In this document: positions 21,456-30,696 of the stretch, piece after piece
Position numbering within the stretch: position 1 is the first letter of the stretch
Layout of the letters: the number at the start of each line of letters is the position of its first letter
From: an uncultured Clostridia bacterium
GTDB lineage: Bacteria > Bacillota > Clostridia > TANB77 > CAG-508
Length of the DNA stretch: 36,311 nt
NCBI GenBank assembly: GCA_947632605.1
Contig: CANRPX010000015.1
Coordinates: forward strand, 1 to 36,311
Direction: 5' to 3'
The notes under the pieces: model-generated
Databases searched by the model: none
The model's input: the letters and a program-made list of their open reading frames with translations, nothing else
Told to the model about the DNA's origin: nothing
Position numbers and translations under genes: made by a program

Positions 21456-23690
21456 ATGAACTTTAAAGAATGGGAAGGTTTTAAATCTGGTTCTTGGGAA
21501 CAAGAAGTAGATGTTAGAGATTTTATTCAAAAAAATTATACACCTTATGAAGGCGACTCTTCTTTTTTATCTGATGCTACCAAAAAAACAAAAAAACTTT
21601 GGAATATTGTATTAGATTTATACAAAAAAGAAAGAGATGCTGGAGGTGTTTTAGATATATCTGATGATATTGCTTCTACTATTTCAAGTCATGATGCAGG
21701 ATATATAGACAAAGATTTAGAAGAAATAGTTGGACTTCAAACTGATGCTCCTTTAAAAAGAGCTATTATGCCAGCAGGAGGAATTAGAATTGTAGAAAAA
21801 TCATGTGAAGCCTATAATAGAAAAGTTTCAGATGAAATTGATACTATCTATCATAATCATAGAAGAACACATAATGATGGCGTTTTTATGGCTTATACTC
21901 CAGAAATAAGAGCAGCAAGAAGTTCACACTTAATAACAGGACTTCCTGATGGATATGGACGTGGAAGAATAATTGGTGATTATAGAAGAGTTGCTCTTTA
22001 TGGAGTTGATTTCTTAATTCAAGAAAAGAAAAAAGATCTTGTTCACCTAGAACATTCAAATATAAATGAAGAAATAGTTAGAGAAAGAGAAGAACATTCT
22101 GATCAAATTTTAGCATTGGAAGAATTAAAAGTTATGGCTCAAAAATATGGCTTTGATATTTCAAAACCTGCTAGCAATGCTAAAGAAGCTGTACAATGGA
22201 CATACTTTGCTTATTTAGGAGCTATAAAAGAACAAAATGGTGCTGCTATGAGTATTGGTAGAACCTCTTCATTCTTAGATATATATTTTGAAAGAGATAT
22301 TAAAAATGGTATTTTAACAGAAGAGGAAGTTCAAGAAATAATGGACCACTTTGTAATGAAATTAAGAATGGTAAGATTTTTAAGAACACCAGAATATGAT
22401 GAATTATTTAGTGGTGATCCTGTTTGGGTTACTGAAAGTATTGGCGGTATGGGAATTGATGGTAGAACTTTAGTTACTAAAAACTCTTTTAGAGTTTTAC
22501 ACACACTAGAAACTTTAGGACCTGCTCCAGAGCCTAATTTAACTGTTTTATGGTCTACTAAACTTCCAAAAGGATTTAAAGATTATTGCTCAAAATTATC
22601 AATAAAAACAAGTTCTATTCAATATGAAAATGATGACTTAATGAGAAAATACTGGGGTGATGATTATGGAATAGCTTGTTGCGTTTCTGCTATGAGAATT
22701 GGTAAACAAATGCAATTCTTTGGTGCTAGAGCAAATCTTGCTAAAACATTATTATATGCTATCAATGGTGGTAGAGATGAAAAATCTGGCAAACAAGTTA
22801 CTAGCAAAATGGTTCCTGTTACTTCAGAATATCTAGATTATGATGAAGTTTGGGAAAAATTCGATAATATGTGTGACTGGGTTGCAAGAGTTTATATAAA
22901 TGCATTAAATATAATTCATTATATGCATGATAAATATTGTTATGAAAAATTAGAAATGGCATTACATGATCAAGAAATCTTAAGAACTATGGCTTGTGGT
23001 ATTGCTGGTCTTTCAATTGTTGCAGATTCTTTTTCTGCTATGAAATATGCTAAAGTAAAAGTTATTAGAGATGAAACTGGTCTTGCTGTTGATTATAAAA
23101 TTGAAGGTGATTATCCAAAATATGGAAATGATGATGATAGAGTTGATAGCATAGCAGTAGAAATTGTAAAAATGTTTATGAATAAACTAAAAAAACAACC
23201 AACTTATAGAAATTCAAAACCTACAATGTCTATTCTTACTATTACTTCAAATGTTGTATATGGAAAAGCAACTGGTGCAACTCCAGATGGTAGAGAAGCT
23301 GGAAAGCCTTTTGGCCCAGGAGCAAACCCTATCCACGGAAGAGATACTCATGGTGCTCTTGCTGTATTAAATACTATTGCAAAACTACCATATAAATATG
23401 CTGAAGATGGAATAAGTTATACTTTTGCAATTGTTCCTAGTGCATTAGGACATGATGAAAAAACTAGAATAAATAACTTAACATCTTTACTTGATGGATA
23501 TTTTGCTAAATTCAGTCATCATATAAATGTAAATGTATTTGATAGAGCACTTTTAGAAGATGCTATGGAACATCCTGAAAAATATCCTCAACTTACTATT
23601 AGAGTTTCAGGATATGCAGTAAACTTTATAAAATTAACTAGAGAACAACAATTAGATGTTATAAATAGAACAATTCATGAAAGAATTTAA
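21456..23690 (+). CDS. pflB: Formate C-acetyltransferase (pyruvate formate-lyase)
   Basis: A 744-aa glycyl-radical enzyme converting pyruvate and CoA to acetyl-CoA and formate in the cytoplasm. The adjacent catalytic cysteines are Cys408-Cys409 in [14 protein letters not shown], the arrangement specific to true PFL. The C-terminal radical loop is [11 protein letters not shown] with the radical Gly at 719. Length is close to the 750-760 typical of the family. AGGAGG lies 6 nt before the ATG. The activase gene follows 21 nt downstream with no terminator between. It indicates mixed-acid or formate-producing anaerobic metabolism. Confidence 0.98.
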   Translation: MNFKEWEGFKSGSWEQEVDVRDFIQKNYTPYEGDSSFLSDATKKTKKLWNIVLDLYKKERDAGGVLDISDDIASTISSHDAGYIDKDLEEIVGLQTDAPLKRAIMPAGGIRIVEKSCEAYNRKVSDEIDTIYHNHRRTHNDGVFMAYTPEIRAARSSHLITGLPDGYGRGRIIGDYRRVALYGVDFLIQEKKKDLVHLEHSNINEEIVREREEHSDQILALEELKVMAQKYGFDISKPASNAKEAVQWTYFAYLGAIKEQNGAAMSIGRTSSFLDIYFERDIKNGILTEEEVQEIMDHFVMKLRMVRFLRTPEYDELFSGDPVWVTESIGGMGIDGRTLVTKNSFRVLHTLETLGPAPEPNLTVLWSTKLPKGFKDYCSKLSIKTSSIQYENDDLMRKYWGDDYGIACCVSAMRIGKQMQFFGARANLAKTLLYAINGGRDEKSGKQVTSKMVPVTSEYLDYDEVWEKFDNMCDWVARVYINALNIIHYMHDKYCYEKLEMALHDQEILRTMACGIAGLSIVADSFSAMKYAKVKVIRDETGLAVDYKIEGDYPKYGNDDDRVDSIAVEIVKMFMNKLKKQPTYRNSKPTMSILTITSNVVYGKATGATPDGREAGKPFGPGANPIHGRDTHGALAVLNTIAKLPYKYAEDGISYTFAIVPSALGHDEKTRINNLTSLLDGYFAKFSHHINVNVFDRALLEDAMEHPEKYPQLTIRVSGYAVNFIKLTREQQLDVINRTIHERI

Positions 23691-23711
23691 GTAATCCTTC
23701 AGGAGATAATT

Positions 23712-24422
23712 ATGGTTGGAAAAATTCATTCAATAGAAACATTTGGAACAGTGGACGGACCAGGTATTAGATTTGTAATTTTTATGCAAGGTTGTATTTT
23801 AAAATGTAAGTATTGTCATAATAGAGATACTTGGGAAATGACTTCAGATAAAACAGCCACTGTTCCTGAACTAATAAAAGAAATTGAAAAATATAGAACT
23901 TATATAGAAAATTCTGGTGGTGGCGTTACCATTTCTGGAGGTGAGCCTTTAGTTCAAGCAGAATTTGTTACAGAGCTTTTTAAAGAATTAAAGAAAATCG
24001 GTATTCATACTGCTCTTGATACTTCTGGAAGTTTTCGTATTAATGATCAAATAAAAGAATTACTTAAATACACTGATTTAGTAATTTTAGATATAAAACA
24101 TATAAATAATGAAAAAGCCATAAAATTAACTGGACTTTCAAACAAAAACAATTTAGAATTTGCAAAGTACTTAAGTAATGAAAAAATACCTGTATGGATT
24201 AGACAAGTTTTAATTCCTGGATTTACAGATGATGTAACAGATTTACAAAACTTAAAAAAATTTATTGATTCGTTAAGCAATGTTGAAAAAGTCGAAATTC
24301 TTCCTTACCATAATTTAGGAAAATTTAAATGGGAAGAATGTGGAGAAAAATATGAACTTGAAGATGTTTCTTCTCCAACTCAAGAAGAAATAAAAAAAGC
24401 AGAGAGTATTTTAGGTATTTAG
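23712..24422 (+). CDS. pflA: Pyruvate formate-lyase activating enzyme (radical SAM)
   Basis: A 236-aa radical SAM protein. The cluster motif C-x3-C-x2-C is Cys28, Cys32 and Cys35 in MQGCILKCKYCHNRDTW. GGGVTISGGEPLVQAEF is the S-adenosylmethionine-binding GGE motif. HSIETFGTVDGPGIRFV at the N terminus is characteristic of PFL activases. It generates the glycyl radical on PflB by hydrogen abstraction. AGGAG lies 9 nt before the ATG at 23712. The last coding bases (24401-24410) form one arm of the operon's terminator. Confidence 0.96.
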   Translation: MVGKIHSIETFGTVDGPGIRFVIFMQGCILKCKYCHNRDTWEMTSDKTATVPELIKEIEKYRTYIENSGGGVTISGGEPLVQAEFVTELFKELKKIGIHTALDTSGSFRINDQIKELLKYTDLVILDIKHINNEKAIKLTGLSNKNNLEFAKYLSNEKIPVWIRQVLIPGFTDDVTDLQNLKKFIDSLSNVEKVEILPYHNLGKFKWEECGEKYELEDVSSPTQEEIKKAESILGI

Positions 24423-24463
24423 TTTTTTAATTATAACTAATATGCTATAATACTCTCTTTTTT
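24386..24463. terminator. Bidirectional terminator shared by pflA and the surface-protein gene
   Basis: AGAGAGTATT (24401-24410) is exactly complementary to AATACTCTCT (24449-24458), with an inner hairpin TTAGTT/AACTAA. Six T follow on the plus strand (24458-24463). On the minus strand GC and seven T follow (A 24392-24398). The left arm lies inside pflA. Confidence 0.75.
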
Positions 24464-24496
24464 ACTTATAATAGTTTATTTTTTAAATTAGTTTTT

Positions 24497-25789
24497 TTAA
24501 TACCCTGTTACTGGTAATTTTTTATTTGATACTTTTTCTTTCTGAACTACTTGTACAGTCTCTTTTTCATTTGTTATTTCAGATGTTGTTTTTACTGTAT
24601 TATTAACTATAATTTCAACTTCTTCATTAAATGATATATCAACAGCTATTAAATCTTGATATAAATTATATCCTTCTAAAGTTTCTACTTCTTTAATATA
24701 ATATCTGCCTGGGTGAATACCATCAATAATAATTTCTCCATTTTCATCAGTTATCAGATTTTCTTTTATAACATTTTTATCTGAATCTAATAAATTAAAT
24801 TTTACATTTTTTAATTTTTTCTCACTTCCATATTCTTTTTTAGTAATCTTTATTTTAGTAATATTTTTTAAACAACTATCTTCATAACCTGTTTTTGACT
24901 CTTCATTCATATAACCTGCTATTCCATAATTTTGAGTATTTGGTATACTTGTTTTTCCATATATAACTGGTTTTGTTTCTAAATCTGCTGTAACATTAAT
25001 TGAAAAATTAACATTTTCTTTTAATTCATCTATTGGTATTAATATTTTAAATTTTTCGTTTATTTTAAAAGATGTTTTTTCATTATTTTGATCATCTGTT
25101 ATTTTACTTCCTTCTGGAAGTTCTCCATCAATTTCAACATTATAATTTCCATTTGTTATTAATGTATTTACTTTATAAATTTTACTAACATAATTTGAAT
25201 CAAAGTTATCTGCTTCCCACTTTTCAAAATATGGTAATATAGTAATTTTATTATTATCTTTTAATGTTTCTGTTGAATTTCTAGCATCTTCAACTATTTT
25301 TAAATATGCTTTATATATTCTTCTTCCTGCTTCACTATCTACTGGTTCATAAATAGATACGTTTGCATTCTTTTTCAAAGTATATGCAGCATATTTAGTA
25401 GCAGCATAAGCTTCATCAGTATTTGCTACGCCTAACTCTTCTGGAGTTTTATAAGGATACCCATTTATAATTGCTTTCCACATATTTTCATTTTCTATTT
25501 TTCCAGTAAAATCAACACTATACTCTTGCATTCCATTTGTTCCAATTCCTGTATATTCTGGATCTAAGCAATAAGCTGGATAATTTTTTCCATCTTTCTG
25601 ATAAACTACTATTGGAACTGTTCTCTCTGTTCCTAAATATTTAAAATAAGGTTCAGTAATTTTTAATAATTTTAATTCATGTCTACCAATTTCAAAAGCA
25701 AAACTATTATAAAAAGCACTTATTAATAATATAAGTAATAAAGTTATAATTACAATTTTTCTCATTCTAATTTTCTTGCTTGAAACCAC
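24497..25789 (-). CDS. Sortase-linked surface protein with thioester-like and Cna-B-like domains (430 aa)
   Basis: The GTG start at 25789 has AGGAG 8 nt upstream; an in-frame TTG at 25795 is too close to it. A signal peptide covers about residues 9-32. A TQXA/thioester-like domain (about 45-180) keeps its Cys74 in PAYCLDPE, but the partner motif reads ATKYAAY, with Lys where Gln is expected. A middle beta domain follows, then a SpaA/Cna-B prealbumin-like domain (about 315-395, with GRYYIKEVETLEGYNL). The protein ends SNKKLPVTGY. LPVTG is a sortase signal, but the usual hydrophobic helix and basic tail are absent. The adjacent upstream sortase gene is the natural partner. A role as adhesin or pilus-tip-like protein is inferred. 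Confidence 0.82.
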   Translation of the reverse strand: MVSSKKIRMRKIVIITLLLILLISAFYNSFAFEIGRHELKLLKITEPYFKYLGTERTVPIVVYQKDGKNYPAYCLDPEYTGIGTNGMQEYSVDFTGKIENENMWKAIINGYPYKTPEELGVANTDEAYAATKYAAYTLKKNANVSIYEPVDSEAGRRIYKAYLKIVEDARNSTETLKDNNKITILPYFEKWEADNFDSNYVSKIYKVNTLITNGNYNVEIDGELPEGSKITDDQNNEKTSFKINEKFKILIPIDELKENVNFSINVTADLETKPVIYGKTSIPNTQNYGIAGYMNEESKTGYEDSCLKNITKIKITKKEYGSEKKLKNVKFNLLDSDKNVIKENLITDENGEIIIDGIHPGRYYIKEVETLEGYNLYQDLIAVDISFNEEVEIIVNNTVKTTSEITNEKETVQVVQKEKVSNKKLPVTGY

Positions 25790-25810
25790 AAGCAATTCTC
25801 CTTTCGTTTT

Positions 25811-26398
25811 TTATTTATATTCTAAAGCTTGTATACATCTCCTATATTGTGGCTGATTTTCTACACAAGTTATAAGAGTTAGTCTATTATCTTTTGTATT
25901 TTCTAAAACATTTAAATCAGTATCTTTTATAATTGTTTTTGAAGTAACAATATAAGTTTTTTTATTTTCATTATATGTATAATAAATTTCATCACCAATT
26001 TCTAATTCTTTTAGTCTTCCAAAATAATTTACATTATATCCTCTATTATGTGCTGCTAAACATATATTCCCAGAAATTTTATTGCTTTCTTCAAAATGTC
26101 CTATATACTGATCTAAAACTTCTTTTGATGTTCCTTCTGAGATTTCAGCTAATAAATTTATTTTAGGAATTTCTAAACTCCACATATATATAATTTCATT
26201 ATTTAAACTTTGATTTGTTATATTTGAGGTATTATTAATGAAACTCTCGTAATTTGTGCCATTTATTATTACATCATTTGTTACCTTATTACAATTTGTC
26301 ATTTCATTTGTATATTTATAATCTTTTACTGCTTTATTATTAATTAAAATAGAAACAGTAATAAAGCAAAAAAAGACTATTTTAATTTTGTTTTTCAA
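25811..26398 (-). CDS. Class D-like sortase (195 aa)
   Basis: An N-terminal membrane anchor (about residues 4-20) and a sortase domain (about 70-195). The catalytic triad is visible: His117 in CLAAHNRG, Cys178 in LTLITCVE, and Arg186 or Arg187 in QYRRCIQAL. Length and the TLxTC box fit class D or E housekeeping-type enzymes of Clostridia, which cleave LPxTG-like signals and join proteins to the cell wall. The start is TTG at 26398 with only a weak ribosome site; a good AGGTGA lies 20 nt further up, so translation may be inefficient. The next gene, 21 nt downstream, encodes an LPVTG protein, the obvious substrate. The promoter is at 26512-26540. Confidence 0.88.
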   Translation of the reverse strand: MKNKIKIVFFCFITVSILINNKAVKDYKYTNEMTNCNKVTNDVIINGTNYESFINNTSNITNQSLNNEIIYMWSLEIPKINLLAEISEGTSKEVLDQYIGHFEESNKISGNICLAAHNRGYNVNYFGRLKELEIGDEIYYTYNENKKTYIVTSKTIIKDTDLNVLENTKDNRLTLITCVENQPQYRRCIQALEYK

Positions 26399-26511
26399 AA
26401 GCTTAAAATAAAATGTTTCTCACCTCTTTTCTTTATTAAATTTTAAAGTTTGAATTTTTTAGGCCAGAAATAGCCTTAAGATTTATAAATTTATTGAAAT
26501 AAATTTGTACT

Positions 26512-26540
26512 ATATTACTACCATTTTTTAGATTTGTAAA
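26512..26540 (-). promoter_or_regulatory. Promoter of the sortase-surface protein operon
   Basis: Minus strand TTTACA (26540-26535), 17-nt spacer, TAATAT (26517-26512). A leader of roughly 105 nt follows, with a small AGGC/GCCT hairpin near 26461-26476. Confidence 0.55.
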
Positions 26541-26554
26541 GTACTTTTTTAAAA

Positions 26555-26618
26555 TTAAATTAAAAATTTAATACCTATAATATAATAATTTGTTATTACA
26601 TTATAGGTATTATTTTTA
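26555..26618. terminator. Terminator after the histidine kinase gene
   Basis: AATACCTATAAT (26570-26581) is exactly complementary to ATTATAGGTATT (26600-26611), with extra pairing inside the 18-nt loop. T-rich tracts follow in both directions (ATTTTTAT on plus, AAATTTTTAATTT on minus). It lies 18 nt beyond the kinase stop codon. Confidence 0.65.
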
Positions 26619-26629
26619 TAATCTTAAAA

Positions 26630-28141
26630 TTATTTTGCCGATTGTATCTCAAAATAGAATTCTACGCCATCTTTTTTATTTATTACACCATATTTACTTT
26701 TATATTTTACCATAATGGCTTTTACTAAAGCTAAACCTATTCCTGTTCCACCTTTAGAGCGATCTCTTGATTCATCAATTTTATAAAATCTAGTCCAAAT
26801 TCTATTTAAATTTTCTTCATCTATTTTACTTCCTGTATTAAATACAGTAACTCTTAATTTGCCTTCTTCTTTTCCCTTTTTTATTCCTATTTTGATTTTC
26901 TTTTTTCCATCAACTTCTTTTACATTTTTAATAGCATTTGTAAAATAATTTGTTACTACTTGTTCTATGTAAAAATCATCTGCATAAACATTTACAACAT
27001 TTTTATCATCAAATTCTACTTCTATTTTATTTTCAGATAAAACAACTCTTGAATTTTTAATTACTTCATTTATAAGTTCTACTATATTAAATTTCTTATC
27101 ATTAAATTTTCTATCTTCATATTCAAGTTTCATTAATTCTAAAAGTCGTTTTACTAATTTATCCATTTTGTTTGCTTCATCTAAAATTACATCAGCATAA
27201 AATTTTCTATTTTCTTCATCTGTATTTACATTTTCAACTAATCCTTCTGCATATCCTTGTATTAATGCAATTGGTGTCTTAAGTTCATGAGAAACATCTG
27301 AAATAAATTGTTTTCTCATTTCATCAATTTTAGATTTTGCTTCTATATCTTTTTCTAGTTCTGTATTATTCATTTTTAATTTTTGTATTGTATCTTCTAA
27401 TTTATCTGATAATGTATTTATACTTTTTCCAAGTTCATTTATCTCATCTTCACTATCATTTATTCTATATTTTCTTTTAAAATTTAAATTACTCATTTCA
27501 TTTGCTATATCATTTAATTCTTCTATTGGTTTCGTAAATCTTTGAGTAATAAAAGTAATTGCTATACCACCCATAATAATTGCTGCAAATCCCATAGCAA
27601 CAATGAATCTGTTTGATATACTTGCACTATCTTGGATAGGTGTAATTGGCATTCTTATATAAAGGCTATAATTATTATCCAATGTAGCTTTTAAAAGCAC
27701 ATAAGTTACTCCATTTTTTATGTCATTTATTTTTCTAATATTAATATTTTCTTTTGCATACATAATATCTGATTTATTAAAAATACTGTAATTTACATCA
27801 TATTTAATTTCATCTATTTTTCCAAATTCAGATAGATAATTTTTATTAGTAGCATAAACTAATTCTTCATTATTTAAAATAAGTATTTCAAAGCTATTAT
27901 TAACAGCAATTTTCTCTAATTCTAATTCATACTTTGCTTTACTGTCTTGATTTAATATATTTGACAAATTCTCATTAATATAGCTATATGTATCTTGTAA
28001 CACATTATTTTTTGAGTAATAATATAATGCTTCTAATACAGCATTATTAATTATTACAAAAAAAGCAATAATCATAAAAATAACTATACATAGTGTGAAA
28101 AACAGTTTGGCACGGACTGAGTTTAATATTTGTTTTAACAT
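26630..28141 (-). CDS. Sensor histidine kinase, PhoR/VanS type (503 aa)
   Basis: Helix 1 (about 12-34), an extracytoplasmic sensor (about 35-177), helix 2 (about 178-198), HAMP (about 199-255), and HisKA with His285 in SDVSHELKTPIAL. The ATPase domain has VVTNYFTNAIKN (N box), TVFNTGSKIDEENL in place of the usual D-x-G-x-G-I, and GGTGIGLALVKAI. The N-x-G-x-x-I form of the G1 box is common in VanS/YycG-like relatives. It follows its response regulator by 9 nt and is clearly its partner. The sortase and surface-protein operon immediately downstream is a candidate target, but terminator and promoter elements separate the two units. Confidence 0.92.
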   Translation of the reverse strand: MLKQILNSVRAKLFFTLCIVIFMIIAFFVIINNAVLEALYYYSKNNVLQDTYSYINENLSNILNQDSKAKYELELEKIAVNNSFEILILNNEELVYATNKNYLSEFGKIDEIKYDVNYSIFNKSDIMYAKENINIRKINDIKNGVTYVLLKATLDNNYSLYIRMPITPIQDSASISNRFIVAMGFAAIIMGGIAITFITQRFTKPIEELNDIANEMSNLNFKRKYRINDSEDEINELGKSINTLSDKLEDTIQKLKMNNTELEKDIEAKSKIDEMRKQFISDVSHELKTPIALIQGYAEGLVENVNTDEENRKFYADVILDEANKMDKLVKRLLELMKLEYEDRKFNDKKFNIVELINEVIKNSRVVLSENKIEVEFDDKNVVNVYADDFYIEQVVTNYFTNAIKNVKEVDGKKKIKIGIKKGKEEGKLRVTVFNTGSKIDEENLNRIWTRFYKIDESRDRSKGGTGIGLALVKAIMVKYKSKYGVINKKDGVEFYFEIQSAK

Positions 28142-28150
28142 AAAATTCCC

Positions 28151-28831
28151 CTATTTTATTTCAAATTTGTATCCTATTCCTCTTATTGTTTGAATATGTT
28201 TTCCTTTTTTACCTAATTTATGTCTAATCTTTTTTATATGACTATCAATAGTTCTTGAATCTCCATAATAATCATAATTCCATACAGTATTTAAAATTTT
28301 ATCTCTTGATAAAGCAATATTTTCATTATCTAATAAATATTTTAAAAGTTCATATTCTCTAAAGCTTAACTCAATTTGTTTTCCATCTACTGTAACTGTT
28401 CTTCCTTCATTGTCAATAACAATTCCATCATAACTTTTTAATTCTTTTTCTTCTGGTTTTGATCTTTTAAGTATTGCTTCAACTCTTGCTACTAAAATTT
28501 TAGGACTAAATGGTTTAGTTATATATTCATCAACTCCAAGTTCAAAGCCAAATAATTCATCATTTTCTTCTGCTCTAGCTGTAAGCATTATTATTGGAAT
28601 TTTTTTATTTTCTTGACGAATTTGTCTTAAAACAGACCATCCATCAAGTTTTGGCATCATAACATCTAATAAAATTAAACTAATTTTTTCTTTATTTTGA
28701 TTATAAATTGAAATTGCTTTTTCTCCATCTTCTGCTTCTATTATATTGTAATTCTTTTGTATTAAAAAATCCTTTATTAATTTTCTCATTCTAGATTCAT
28801 CATCTACTACTAATATTGTTACATCTGCCAT
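28151..28831 (-). CDS. OmpR/PhoB-family response regulator (226 aa)
   Basis: A receiver domain (about 1-118) with the acidic pair in VVDDESR, phospho-acceptor Asp56 in LILLDVMMPKLDGW, and Lys106 in YITKPFSP. A winged-helix domain (about 128-225) has LSFREYELLKYLLDNEN and RTIDSHIKKIRHKLG, the recognition helix region. TAGGAGG precedes the ATG at 28831. It is paired with the histidine kinase 9 nt downstream. It likely regulates envelope or stress functions, as do most regulators of this type in Firmicutes; the direct targets are not visible. Confidence 0.94.
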   Translation of the reverse strand: MADVTILVVDDESRMRKLIKDFLIQKNYNIIEAEDGEKAISIYNQNKEKISLILLDVMMPKLDGWSVLRQIRQENKKIPIIMLTARAEENDELFGFELGVDEYITKPFSPKILVARVEAILKRSKPEEKELKSYDGIVIDNEGRTVTVDGKQIELSFREYELLKYLLDNENIALSRDKILNTVWNYDYYGDSRTIDSHIKKIRHKLGKKGKHIQTIRGIGYKFEIK

Positions 28832-28911
28832 AGTAAATTTCCTCCTATTTTAGAACTTTAAATTTATTTACAATTAACTTATATACTATATTTATGTTTT
28901 CTGTGTGAAAT

Positions 28912-30681
28912 TTAATCTTTTATTAATTTTTTTAATTCTTCTAAGTTTTTCTTAAAGTATTCAAAAGCTATTTCATAAGTACTTGGGTTCTCTAAGTCTA
29001 CTTCAACTGATTTTAATAAACTTAAAGAATCTTTTGAACCACCCTGACTTAACATATTAATATATTTTTCAACATATCCTTTCTCACCAGATAATATTTT
29101 GCTTGCAATTACTATTGCTGAAGTTATACCAGTAGAATATTTATATACATAAAAACAACTGTAAAAATGTGGTATTCTAGCCCATTCATATTTAATTTCA
29201 TCATTAATTATTGCATAATCTCCAAAATATTTTTTTACTAAATTAAAATATATTTCATTTAAATTATCTGATGTAAGGCTCTCACCTGCTTCTACTTTTG
29301 AATGTACTATTTTTTCAAATTCTGCAAACATTGCCTGCCTTACTAATGTCGCTCTTATTGTATCTAGTTGTTCATTTATTAAAGCCATTTTTCTTTTTTT
29401 ATCTTTTTCTTTTTGTATTAAATAATTTGCTAAAAGAATTTCATTTACTGTTGATGCAACTTCTGCAACCATTATTGTATAATTTGCATTTATTATATTT
29501 TGATTTTTGCTTGCATAATAGCTGTGCATTGAATGTCCAAGCTCATGTGCTATTGTAGAAACATCTCTTGATGAATTAACATAGTTTAATAAAGCAAATG
29601 GATGAACACTATGAATTCCCATACTATAAGCTCCGCTCATTTTATTTTCTTTTGTATACACATCTAGCCAATTATTTTCAAAAGCATGCTTTAACATATC
29701 CACATATTCTTCTCCCATTGGGGATAAAGCATCTAATACAGTTTGTTTTGCCTCATCATATTCAATTTTTTTATTTTCAACATCTAAAGTATTTACATAT
29801 ACATCATACATATTTACTTTATCTTTTTCTAAAAGTTCTGCTTTTAGTTTAATATATTCATGATTTAAATATAAGTTTTTATTCATTTCTTCTAATAAAG
29901 TATCATATACTTTTACATTTGAATCATCATTATTTGTTGCAGAATCTAAAGAAGATTCATATTTTCTTAATTTACTTGAAATTACTCTTTGTTTAACTCT
30001 TGATAAATATAATTCTGTAATTGTATTTATATGTTTTTTATATAAAGAATACATTGACTCAAAAGCTTGTTTTCTAATTGATTCATCTTTGTTCATAAGA
30101 TATTCAGAAAATAAAGCTGAATTCATTTTTAATTCATTTCCGTTTTTATCTTTAATACTTGGAAAATCAAATTCTGTATTTGTAAAAATGTCATAAGTGT
30201 TTTCTGATGTTGAAAAAATTTCTGAATATTTTGCTAAAACACCTTCTACTTCTTCACTTAAGATATGTTTTTTTTCTTTCATAATATCTCTAATTGTTTT
30301 TTCAAATTCTTTCATTCTAGAATCTTTTAAATATTCTTCTAATTTCTCATCACTAATTTTACTAACTTCTGGTGAAATAAAGCTTTCTGCTTCTGAAAAA
30401 TCTGTTGTTATGCTTTCTGCCCTTTTAAATAATTTTATACTATCTTGATTACTCATATCTTTGTGATATTTAAGCATAGCATATCCATAAATTTTTTCAT
30501 GAATTTCTAAAGCTTTTTCTAAATTTTTATAGCAATTATACATTTCATCAACACTAGATGATAATTTTCCTTTGCTTTCTTTTATTTTTTCTATTAACTC
30601 ATATAATTCATTAATAGCATTTTCTAACTCTTCTTCATTTTTGAAAATTTCTTGTAAATTCCATTCTAAATTATTATTCAT
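28912..30681 (-). CDS. pepF: Oligoendopeptidase F (M3 metallopeptidase)
   Basis: A 589-aa M3-family zinc peptidase. The zinc motif HELGH lies at about residues 379-383 in STIAHELGHSMHSYY, with the third ligand Glu a little downstream in VAEVASTVNEILL. GAYSMGIHSVHPFALLNYVN upstream is typical of PepF. It has no signal peptide, so it degrades peptides in the cytoplasm. Length fits the roughly 600-aa family. AAAGGA is 6-7 nt before the ATG at 30681. It is the second gene of a pair, 15 nt after a kinase-fold protein gene of unknown role. Confidence 0.95.
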   Translation of the reverse strand: MNNNLEWNLQEIFKNEEELENAINELYELIEKIKESKGKLSSSVDEMYNCYKNLEKALEIHEKIYGYAMLKYHKDMSNQDSIKLFKRAESITTDFSEAESFISPEVSKISDEKLEEYLKDSRMKEFEKTIRDIMKEKKHILSEEVEGVLAKYSEIFSTSENTYDIFTNTEFDFPSIKDKNGNELKMNSALFSEYLMNKDESIRKQAFESMYSLYKKHINTITELYLSRVKQRVISSKLRKYESSLDSATNNDDSNVKVYDTLLEEMNKNLYLNHEYIKLKAELLEKDKVNMYDVYVNTLDVENKKIEYDEAKQTVLDALSPMGEEYVDMLKHAFENNWLDVYTKENKMSGAYSMGIHSVHPFALLNYVNSSRDVSTIAHELGHSMHSYYASKNQNIINANYTIMVAEVASTVNEILLANYLIQKEKDKKRKMALINEQLDTIRATLVRQAMFAEFEKIVHSKVEAGESLTSDNLNEIYFNLVKKYFGDYAIINDEIKYEWARIPHFYSCFYVYKYSTGITSAIVIASKILSGEKGYVEKYINMLSQGGSKDSLSLLKSVEVDLENPSTYEIAFEYFKKNLEELKKLIKD

Positions 30682-30696
30682 TTTCTATCCTTTCTT

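Noticed and set aside
29298..30448. Several plus-strand frames opposite pepF
   Set aside because: Antisense shadows of a conserved M3 peptidase gene without start signals.
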